Below are positions 57,670-64,000 of a DNA stretch of 64,000 nucleotides, in pieces. The stretch is from Alphaproteobacteria bacterium (GTDB lineage: Bacteria; Pseudomonadota; Alphaproteobacteria; TMED109). The notes beneath the pieces were generated by a model that was not told the origin of the DNA, did no database searches, and was given only the letters and a program-made list of their open reading frames with translations. Every line of letters starts with the position of its first letter. The first letter of the stretch is position 1. The position numbers and the translations under genes were made by a program. The stretch spans positions 62,001 through 126,000 of the forward strand of contig JAURCJ010000001.1 of assembly GCA_030828505.1 (NCBI GenBank), read 5' to 3'.

Positions 57670-58539
57670 TTGAGCTTTATATGGGTATTAAAGCTTAAAG
57701 TCTCTGAAAAAATTAGAGAAGAAATTGAAGCATCTCTGATTTCTTTAAATGCAACTGTTACATCTATAGAGGATGATAAGAATTCTCATTTACTTAAACC
57801 AGAACTATATACTACCTCAGCATTTTTTATTAAAAAGCCTAAAGTTGATCTAATTAAATTTATATTACTCAATTATGGTATTAAGTGCGATAAAATAAAT
57901 TTAAAAAAAATTAAGATTGAAGAAATATATAAAGCACATTCTAATACTCTGCAGCCAATAAATATTGGTTCTTTTAAATATTCAGAATCCAAAAACAAAA
58001 AAAATTTTTTAATTAAAAAAAATATAATTATTCCAGCAGGTCTAGGATTTGGAACAGGGCATCACGCTTCAACACAAGGAAACATCTATATGTTATGTAA
58101 GGTTTATTTAAAAAATAATATTACAAGAAAAAATATTATTGATATTGGCTGTGGATCAGGAATATTAGGAATTACTATGGCTAAATTATGGAAAAAGGAA
58201 ATTGAGTTAATCGATATAGATAAGCAATCAGTAAAAACATCAAAAGAAAATGCTAAATTAAATGATGTAAATACACTAATTAAAGTATACAAAGGTAATG
58301 GTTTGATTAAAACTAATAAACCAAACTATGATATTATTGTAATGAACATTCTAGCTAATACTATAATGAATAATATAAAATTAATTAAAAAAAAATTAAA
58401 TAAAAATGGAAGAGTTCTACTTTCGGGAATTCTTAAAAATCAAAAATTCATGATATTAAACAAATTACGTACAATGGGTTTAATATTAGAAGCAGAATAT
58501 ATTATTGATGGGTGGATAACTTTATTGATAAAAAAATAA
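57670..58539 (+). CDS. prmA: Ribosomal protein L11 methyltransferase
   Basis: This 289-residue enzyme methylates ribosomal protein L11. An N-terminal substrate domain (about 1-90) leads to PAGLGFGTGHHASTQGNIYML (about 125-145) and the SAM motif IIDIGCGSGILGITMAK, with MNILANTI in place of the usual catalytic loop. The start is TTG at 57670; no in-frame ATG precedes the conserved N-terminus. uvrD-prmA is a common alphaproteobacterial neighbourhood. Confidence 0.88.
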   Translation: MSFIWVLKLKVSEKIREEIEASLISLNATVTSIEDDKNSHLLKPELYTTSAFFIKKPKVDLIKFILLNYGIKCDKINLKKIKIEEIYKAHSNTLQPINIGSFKYSESKNKKNFLIKKNIIIPAGLGFGTGHHASTQGNIYMLCKVYLKNNITRKNIIDIGCGSGILGITMAKLWKKEIELIDIDKQSVKTSKENAKLNDVNTLIKVYKGNGLIKTNKPNYDIIVMNILANTIMNNIKLIKKKLNKNGRVLLSGILKNQKFMILNKLRTMGLILEAEYIIDGWITLLIKK

Positions 58540-58544
58540 ATAAT

Positions 58545-58787
58545 TTATATTAACCACCAATCTTTTGAATAGTTTTCAGATGAATAATTATTTTTATAAA
58601 ATACATTATTTTTATTTTTTAATTTTAAATTATCTATTAAAAAATTAATAAAAGATTTAAAATATTTACTTTGCAGTCTTTTTCCATAAATTATTTTTTC
58701 AATAGAATATTCAAATTTTTCAATTTTACTAATTTGTAAATTATTTGTTTTAAGAAAAGAAGATTTTTTTAGAACTTCATACTTCAT
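58545..58787 (-). CDS. Unrecognised 80-residue basic protein
   Basis: The frame begins at ATG 58787 behind AAGGA and encodes 80 residues rich in Lys, Asn, Tyr and Phe (MKYEVLKKSSFLKTNNLQ at the start, SKDWWLI at the end). There is no signal peptide, helix or motif I recognise. Codon and amino-acid use match the A+T-rich neighbourhood, so coding is not certain. It is convergent with prmA (5 nt apart) and lies directly downstream of the hairpin pair on the same strand. Confidence 0.4.
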   Translation of the reverse strand: MKYEVLKKSSFLKTNNLQISKIEKFEYSIEKIIYGKRLQSKYFKSFINFLIDNLKLKNKNNVFYKNNYSSENYSKDWWLI

Positions 58788-58811
58788 ATAAATTTATCCT
58801 TATTTTTTTTT

Positions 58812-58933
58812 ATGGCAGTTTGACTTTCATATGGGGAGGAGAATACTCAAACTGCCATTATTTCTTGAACTAATAATGATTTGAAATATTGATATAAAAT
58901 CACCAGGAGAGGAAAATCAAACCATCATTATTA
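58812..58933 (-). ncRNA. Tandem hairpin element with anti-Shine-Dalgarno-like loops
   Basis: Two inverted repeats lie in tandem. Hairpin A (58812-58858) has a perfect 12-bp stem, ATGGCAGTTTGA with TCAAACTGCCAT, and a 23-nt loop. Hairpin B (58871-58933) has a 10-bp stem, TAATAATGAT with ATCATTATTA, a 3-nt bulge and an inner TTGA/TCAA, with a 32-nt loop. Stems differ but loops are alike. On the minus strand the loops read CTCCTCCCC and CCTCTCCT, resembling cuckoo/CcsR sRNAs of alphaproteobacteria; on the plus strand they are GGA-rich. A TATAAT (minus strand, 58943-58938) lies 5 nt outside hairpin B. Strand and function are inferred; it could also be a 5' leader of the 80-residue ORF. Confidence 0.45.
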
Positions 58934-59161
58934 ATTAATTATATAAAATAATATTTATTTAATTAAAAACATTATTGTTACAACTAAGCTATGCAAAATA
59001 TGCATTCAAAACTTGTTTTTTTTTAATATAAGCATACCTGAGATAAAATATTTAATTATGCCCTCATTTATAGCAACTTAGATATGATATAAATACATGG
59101 CTAAAAAAAATAATTAACTTTATTTTGTAATAATAATAAGAAACCTTATATAAATTATATT
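58934..59161. other. A+T-rich gap before pepP without recognisable gene
   Basis: Apart from the candidate minus-strand -10 at 58938-58943, this 228-nt stretch has no reading frame of note, no tRNA-like fold and no clear terminator. It should hold the pepP promoter and leader (plus strand). A short near-palindromic TATGCAAAATATGCAT occurs near 58991-59006; its meaning is unknown. Confidence 0.5.
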
Positions 59162-60955
59162 ATGATAAATAAAACTTCTATAATTAAAAGAATAAAACTT
59201 ATTCAAAATTATTTATGCGATAATGATTTAGATGGCTTTATTCAACCAAGAGCAGATAGTTATCTAGGCGAATATGTCCCTAAAAGTGATGCAAGGTTAG
59301 AATGGATAAGTGGTTTTACTGGCTCTGCAGGTGTAATATTAGTTCTAAGAAAAAAGGTTATTTTATTTGTTGATAGTAGATATACAATCCAGGCAAAACA
59401 CGAAACTAAAAATACAGGAATTAAAATCATTCTTTCTTTTAAGCAATCTTTAGAAAAGTATATATTAAAAAATATAAAAAATTTTACAAAGATTGCTTTT
59501 GATCCATGGTTATATTCATACTCTTATATTCAAAATATAAAAAATATTGAAACCAAAATTAATAGTCAATTTGTACCATTGAAAAAAAACCCTATAGATT
59601 ACTTTTGGTCTATTAATAGAAATAGCCCCCCTAACTCTCCAATAAAAGTTCATCCCCTTAAATATGCAGGTATTAGTTCAAGTATAAAGATAAAAAAATT
59701 ATCTATATATTTAAAAAAATTAAAAGCTGAAGCCTATATTATTAATCAACCAGATGCTATTGCATGGTTATTAAATATTAGAGGTTTAGATCTAAAACAT
59801 ACACCAATAATTTTAACTCGAGCCATATTATTTAATAATGGAAATATATATTTATTTATAGATTCTACTCGTATTAATAAAAATGTTAGTAACCATTTTA
59901 AAAGTATTAAAATTAAAATTTTACCTGAAAAAAATATAGTTACTGAAATTAAAAAAATATCAAAAGAAAAAAATAAAATTCTTATAGATCCTAATTATGT
60001 ATCTTATGCATTAATCCAAGATATTAAAAAAAACACTCTGATAGAAACAAAATGTCCTATTGAACACTTAAAATCAATAAAAAATAAAACAGAAATTCAA
60101 GGAGCTATTTCTTGTCACATTAAAGATGGTATAGCTTTATCTAAATTTTTATTTTGGTTACATAAATATAAAACTTCACTTAACTCAGAATTACTTGCGG
60201 CAAATAAAATAGATAATTTAAGATCAACACAAGAAAATTTTATTAGCACCTCATTTGAAACTATTAGCGGCTTTGCTTCAAATGGAGCAATAGTTCACTA
60301 TCGTGTGACTGATAAAAGTAATAAAAAATTTAAAAACAATAATCTATATTTATGTGATAGTGGTGGTCAATATTTAGAAGGAACTACTGATGTGACTAGA
60401 ACAGTAGCAATTGGAAAGCCTACACAAAATATGAAGGACCATTTTACAACCGTTTTAAAGGGACATATAGCACTTGCAAGCGCTATATTTCCATATGGAA
60501 CGACAGGTAATGATTTAGACCTACTTACAAGATTACCACTATGGAAAGAAGATATGAATTATGGACATGGAACTGGTCATGGGGTAGGCTCATGTCTTAG
60601 TGTACATGAAGGACCACATAGAATCTCTAAGGGTTCTTTCATAAAACTAGAACCCGGTATGATAACTTCAAATGAACCAGGTTTTTATTTAACTAATAAA
60701 TATGGCATTAGAATTGAAAACCTTATGCTTGTTAAGAAAATTAAAAATAAAAATAATAAAAATATGTTATCATTCAAAACACTTACTCTAGCGCCAATTG
60801 ATGTTAACTTAATTAATTATAATTTATTAAATCATGAAGAAATTAATTGGTTAAATAGTTATCATGAAAAGGTATTAAAAAAAATATCAAATAGCTTAGA
60901 AAAAGATAATAAAAATTGGCTTAAAAATGTATGCGCTCCTTATTTAAAATCATAA
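59162..60955 (+). CDS. pepP: M24-family aminopeptidase P
   Basis: This 597-residue metallopeptidase removes N-terminal residues before proline. It has the three-domain build of long aminopeptidase P: two creatinase-like N-terminal domains (about 1-300) and a pita-bread catalytic domain. The dimetal ligands are visible in LYLCDSGGQYLEGTTDVTRT (two Asp), GHGTGHGVG (His), LEPGMITSNEPGFY (Glu) and YGIRIENLML (Glu). The start QNYLCDNDLDGFIQPRADSYLGEYVP is typical. Single gene, convergent with ligA. Confidence 0.92.
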   Translation: MINKTSIIKRIKLIQNYLCDNDLDGFIQPRADSYLGEYVPKSDARLEWISGFTGSAGVILVLRKKVILFVDSRYTIQAKHETKNTGIKIILSFKQSLEKYILKNIKNFTKIAFDPWLYSYSYIQNIKNIETKINSQFVPLKKNPIDYFWSINRNSPPNSPIKVHPLKYAGISSSIKIKKLSIYLKKLKAEAYIINQPDAIAWLLNIRGLDLKHTPIILTRAILFNNGNIYLFIDSTRINKNVSNHFKSIKIKILPEKNIVTEIKKISKEKNKILIDPNYVSYALIQDIKKNTLIETKCPIEHLKSIKNKTEIQGAISCHIKDGIALSKFLFWLHKYKTSLNSELLAANKIDNLRSTQENFISTSFETISGFASNGAIVHYRVTDKSNKKFKNNNLYLCDSGGQYLEGTTDVTRTVAIGKPTQNMKDHFTTVLKGHIALASAIFPYGTTGNDLDLLTRLPLWKEDMNYGHGTGHGVGSCLSVHEGPHRISKGSFIKLEPGMITSNEPGFYLTNKYGIRIENLMLVKKIKNKNNKNMLSFKTLTLAPIDVNLINYNLLNHEEINWLNSYHEKVLKKISNSLEKDNKNWLKNVCAPYLKS

Positions 60956-60956
60956 A

Positions 60957-63011
60957 TTAAAAATAAGATAAAAATTCTTTTTCAGTCAATATATTCACTG
61001 AAAGTTGTTGAGCTTTATTAACTTTTGAACCAGGTTTTAAACCCACAACTAAAAAATCAGTTTTATTTGATATTTGAGAAGATATTAAAGCACCAATTTT
61101 TTCAGATTTATTTTTTATCTCTGTTCTTGATAAATGTTCAAATTTACCCGTAAAAACAATTCTTTTCCCATATAAATAATGTGATGTATCAGCACTAAAT
61201 AAGGATTCATTTATAGTTAAATATTTAAGCAAATTGGAAAACAATAATTTATTTTCTTTAAAATAGGATATTAAAGATATAATAACTTTTTCTCCAATGC
61301 CATTTATATTCTCCAACTCATTAATTAGTTTATATTTATTATCTTCATCTAAACCTAAAATTCTATCAATCAAATCCGCTGAGCTAGTATAATTTTTTGT
61401 TATCAATTTTGCTGTCCCTAGGCCTAAATGACGAATGCCAAGTGAATACAAAATTTTATCCAAAGTTTGTATTTTAGATTTATTTATAGAATTTATTAAG
61501 TTGGTTACAGATAATTTTCCCCAACCTGGTAAACTTAAAATTTTTTCCTGCTTAATTATTGCATCTGGTAAAGCTAGTGCAAATATATCTGCAGGTTCCC
61601 TTATCAATTTTGTATTAAATAATTCTATTACTTGTTTTTCACCTAAACCCTCTATATTAAAAGCATTTCTTGAAACAAAATGAATTAATTGTCCGACTAT
61701 TTGCTCTTTACAACTCATATGATTTAAGCAACGAATAATAGGGTCATTTTTATCAATTTTAAGAGGATTACCACAAGATGGACAATATTCTGGAAAACTT
61801 ATATTTTCATATTTTAAAGGTCTTAATTTATGATTATAATCAACAATTTGAGGAATAACATCTCCTGCTCTTTTTACTGAAACAGTATCCCCAATGACCA
61901 AGCCTAACCTATGAATTTCATCTTTATTATGTAAGCTTGCTCTTTTAATTCTTACTCCACCAATAGTTACAGGCGTTAATTCTGCAACAGGAGTAATTGC
62001 TCCAGTTCGGCCTACTTGAAACTTAACATTTCTTAAAGTAGTTATTCCTAATTCTGCAGGAAATTTATGTGAAACTGCATATCTAGGTGAATGATCTGTA
62101 GAGCCTAGTCTATCATAAAAACTTATATCATTTAACTTATACACTATGCCATCTATATCAAAATCTAATTTAGATCTATTCTCATAAATATATTTATAAA
62201 AATCTATCATTTGCTCTAAATTTGAGCAAAGTTTTACTGGATGATTTAGATTAAAACCGATACTTTTTATAAATTCTCTAATCTCTAATAAAGTTACACC
62301 TATATTTTCTGAGATTACACCCCAATTATATGCAAAAAACCCTAGCTTTCTAGAAGCAGTGATTTTAGGGTCTAGTTGCCTAACTGAACCAGCTGCTGCA
62401 TTTCTAGGATTAGCAAAAAGAGGTAGAGCATTTTTTAATCTAGAAGCATTGAGTTTCTCAAATTCTATATTTGACATATAGATTTCACCTCTAATTTCTA
62501 TTTCACTAGGAAATTTACCATCTAAAAAAAGAGGGATTCCTTCAATAGACTTAATGTTTTCAGTAATATTCTCTCCTTTCCTTCCATCTCCTCGCGTAGC
62601 ACCTACATCAAGCTTACCATTCTTATAAATTAAGGTAGCAGATAAACCATCAATTTTTGGCTCAGCTAAAAATTCAAGGTTTATACTTTTATCTATTTGA
62701 AGAAACCGTTTAGTTTTAACTATAAAGTTTTCTACATCTTTTTTAGTAAAAGTGTTTCCTAAAGATAACATTGGGACCTTATGTTCAATTTTTTTAAATT
62801 CTGAAATTAATTCAGCACCAACTTTTTTTGATGGACTATTATCAAGTACTAAATCAGGAAATTTTTTTTCTAATTTATCATTTTCAATTTTGAGTTGATC
62901 ATATTCTGCATCCGATATTTCTGGGTTATCATTATTATAATATAAATTATTATGATATTCTATCTCTCTAGCCAGATGTTTAAGCTTTTTTATTATTTCT
63001 TCTTTATTCAT
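60957..63011 (-). CDS. ligA: NAD-dependent DNA ligase
   Basis: This 684-residue ligase seals nicks in replication and repair. It has the Ia domain (YHNNLYYNNDNPEISDAEYDQL), the adenylation Lys119 in AEPKIDG, and the oligonucleotide-binding domain with TGAITPVAELTPVTIGG. A four-cysteine zinc finger follows (CPSCGNPLKIDKNDPIIRC...C), then helix-hairpin-helix repeats and a C-terminal BRCT domain (about 605-680). All parts are intact. It follows recN by 25 nt, the usual recN-ligA order. Confidence 0.97.
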   Translation of the reverse strand: MNKEEIIKKLKHLAREIEYHNNLYYNNDNPEISDAEYDQLKIENDKLEKKFPDLVLDNSPSKKVGAELISEFKKIEHKVPMLSLGNTFTKKDVENFIVKTKRFLQIDKSINLEFLAEPKIDGLSATLIYKNGKLDVGATRGDGRKGENITENIKSIEGIPLFLDGKFPSEIEIRGEIYMSNIEFEKLNASRLKNALPLFANPRNAAAGSVRQLDPKITASRKLGFFAYNWGVISENIGVTLLEIREFIKSIGFNLNHPVKLCSNLEQMIDFYKYIYENRSKLDFDIDGIVYKLNDISFYDRLGSTDHSPRYAVSHKFPAELGITTLRNVKFQVGRTGAITPVAELTPVTIGGVRIKRASLHNKDEIHRLGLVIGDTVSVKRAGDVIPQIVDYNHKLRPLKYENISFPEYCPSCGNPLKIDKNDPIIRCLNHMSCKEQIVGQLIHFVSRNAFNIEGLGEKQVIELFNTKLIREPADIFALALPDAIIKQEKILSLPGWGKLSVTNLINSINKSKIQTLDKILYSLGIRHLGLGTAKLITKNYTSSADLIDRILGLDEDNKYKLINELENINGIGEKVIISLISYFKENKLLFSNLLKYLTINESLFSADTSHYLYGKRIVFTGKFEHLSRTEIKNKSEKIGALISSQISNKTDFLVVGLKPGSKVNKAQQLSVNILTEKEFLSYF

Positions 63012-63036
63012 TTACTATACCTAATAATAATATATT

Positions 63037-64000
63037 TTAATTATCTTTCATTAGACTTTCTGCTGCTTTTCTTGCAGCTTCAGTTATTTTTTCTCCGGAT
63101 AACATTCTAGCAATTTCTTCTAACCTTTGCTCATAATTTAAACTTATTATACTAGTCGTAGAAAAAGTACTTTTGTTACTTTTATTAACTTTAAAATGAT
63201 TTTTAGACCTTGCAGCTACTTGAGGATGATGGGTAACTGCTAAAACTTGGTTACTTTGACCTAGTAAATTTAATCTTTTTCCAATAGCATCGGCTACTGC
63301 TCCTCCAACCCCTGTATCTACTTCATCAAATATTAAAGTTTTTATGAAGTTGTTTTTACTATCTGCAGATAAAGAAACTTTAATAGCTAGCATGATCCTT
63401 GATAATTCCCCACCTGAAGCTATTTTATCTATAAAATTAAATCCTGTATCTTTATTAGTTTCAATTTTAAAAGTAACATTATCCATACCATTAGATTTCC
63501 AATTATCTTCATCGAGTAAACTTAATGACACTTTAAATTTAGCATTATCAAGTTTCAATATTGGAAATTCTTTATTTACATATTCTGAAAGTTTATTAGA
63601 AGCTTTATATCTAAGATTAGTTAATTTTACCGCCTCTTCTTTATATTTTTGTCTCAGAATATTTATTTCTTCTTCTAGTTTTTTTAACTCATTTTGAGAA
63701 TTAGCGAAATTACTTAAATTTTTTTCAAGTTCATTGCTGAAACTATTAATTTCAGATTCATCTATATTATGTTTTCTAGCTATTCTTTTTATTAATGAAA
63801 TTCTATTTTCAATATCATCTAAATTTAAATTAGATATATCAATACTTTCTAAGCATTCTTCTAATATAGCTTCTGTTTCTTTATACTCAATCAAAGTATT
63901 TTCTATTGATTCATCAAGTTTCTTAAATAATTTCTTATTAAATGGCAAAATTGAAAAAATTTGTTTCTTTGAAAGGACTAAATTTTCATAAACTCCTTGA
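63037..64000 (-). CDS. recN: DNA repair protein RecN, C-terminal part (partial)
   Basis: The frame is open to the right edge (residues QGVYENLVLSKKQIFSILPF precede the TTG at 63948), so the N-terminal half is cut off by the window. Visible are the end of a coiled coil, then the ABC signature KIASGGELSRIMLAIKVSL, Walker B TLIFDEVDTGVGG, and the H-loop VTHHPQVAARSKNHF. RecN is an SMC-like ATPase that handles double-strand breaks. About 320 residues are seen, compared with about 555 for the family. Confidence 0.95.
   Translation of the reverse strand, partial: QGVYENLVLSKKQIFSILPFNKKLFKKLDESIENTLIEYKETEAILEECLESIDISNLNLDDIENRISLIKRIARKHNIDESEINSFSNELEKNLSNFANSQNELKKLEEEINILRQKYKEEAVKLTNLRYKASNKLSEYVNKEFPILKLDNAKFKVSLSLLDEDNWKSNGMDNVTFKIETNKDTGFNFIDKIASGGELSRIMLAIKVSLSADSKNNFIKTLIFDEVDTGVGGAVADAIGKRLNLLGQSNQVLAVTHHPQVAARSKNHFKVNKSNKSTFSTTSIISLNYEQRLEEIARMLSGEKITEAARKAAESLMKDN

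Noticed and set aside
58812-58858. Intrinsic terminator of prmA or of the 80-residue ORF
   Set aside because: The 12-bp stem is strong, but the loop is long (23 nt). The T-run lies before the stem on the plus strand, and on the minus strand the stem is followed by an A-run. Neither direction gives the stem-plus-T-tract order.

Overview
The window is a gene-dense, very A+T-rich stretch (about 70-75 % A+T by eye) of a bacterial chromosome. Gene content and order point to a streamlined, probably aquatic alphaproteobacterium. The supporting signs are: rnhB next to a CcrM-type GANTC methyltransferase; mutY-DUF721-dsbA-smc; an F0 operon with the split b'/b subunits and no F1 genes beside it; the ctaCDB-ctaG-ctaE oxidase operon with DUF983 and SURF1; a COQ9/TetR-like gene beside proC; and DUF6111 beside the CCA-adding enzyme. 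I cannot fix the order or genus from the sequence. Intergenic gaps are short. Three convergent gene pairs share their stop codons in a 4-nt overlap. I found no rRNA, tRNA, CRISPR array, insertion sequence or prophage.

Layout. 1-6.4 kb: the tail of pgsA, the two molybdopterin synthase subunits, ilvE, an OmpR/EnvZ-type two-component pair, a COQ9/TetR-like gene, proC, a frame-broken YbjN gene and ubiK. 6.4-16.5 kb: a plus-strand run with hldD, lgt, midA, pgeF, a lipoprotein gene, prs, rplY, pth, ychF, a dienelactone-hydrolase-like gene, an FKBP isomerase and mtnP. 16.4-22.8 kb: the bc1 complex (petABC, minus), hemF, then CCA transferase, DUF6111, a Nudix hydrolase and DUF1285 (minus). 22.9-33.4 kb: a MoxR / DUF58 / DUF4159 / amidotransferase-like membrane module, rnhB, ccrM, mutY, DUF721 and a DsbA-like protein. 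33.5-41.6 kb: smc, the F0 ATP synthase operon, a lipoprotein gene, thrB and rnhA. 41.6-53.4 kb: one long minus-strand series holding the aa3 cytochrome oxidase, its heme A and copper assembly factors, thrC, a GNAT gene, an ScsB/DsbD-like reductase and a peroxiredoxin. 53.5-64 kb: two tiny genes, an RraA-like/SDR pair, uvrD, prmA, an orphan small ORF with an unusual structured leader, pepP, ligA and the 3' part of recN.

The genes are mostly respiratory and core housekeeping. Complex III, complex IV (structural subunits, heme O and heme A synthases, copper and SURF1 factors) and the F0 sector together cover much of oxidative phosphorylation. smc, recN, uvrD, ligA, mutY, rnhA/rnhB and ccrM cover chromosome upkeep.

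Two signals are not explained by ordinary annotation. (1) The YbjN-family gene at 5349-5854 is split by one base exactly at an in-frame T_TTA_AAA heptamer. This fits either a homopolymer deletion or error, or -1 programmed frameshifting. (2) At 58812-58933 there are two tandem hairpins with different stems but similar loops. Read on the minus strand, the loops are anti-Shine-Dalgarno-like (CTCCTCCCC and CCTCTCCT), recalling alphaproteobacterial cuckoo/CcsR sRNAs. They lie directly upstream of an unrecognised 80-residue ORF.
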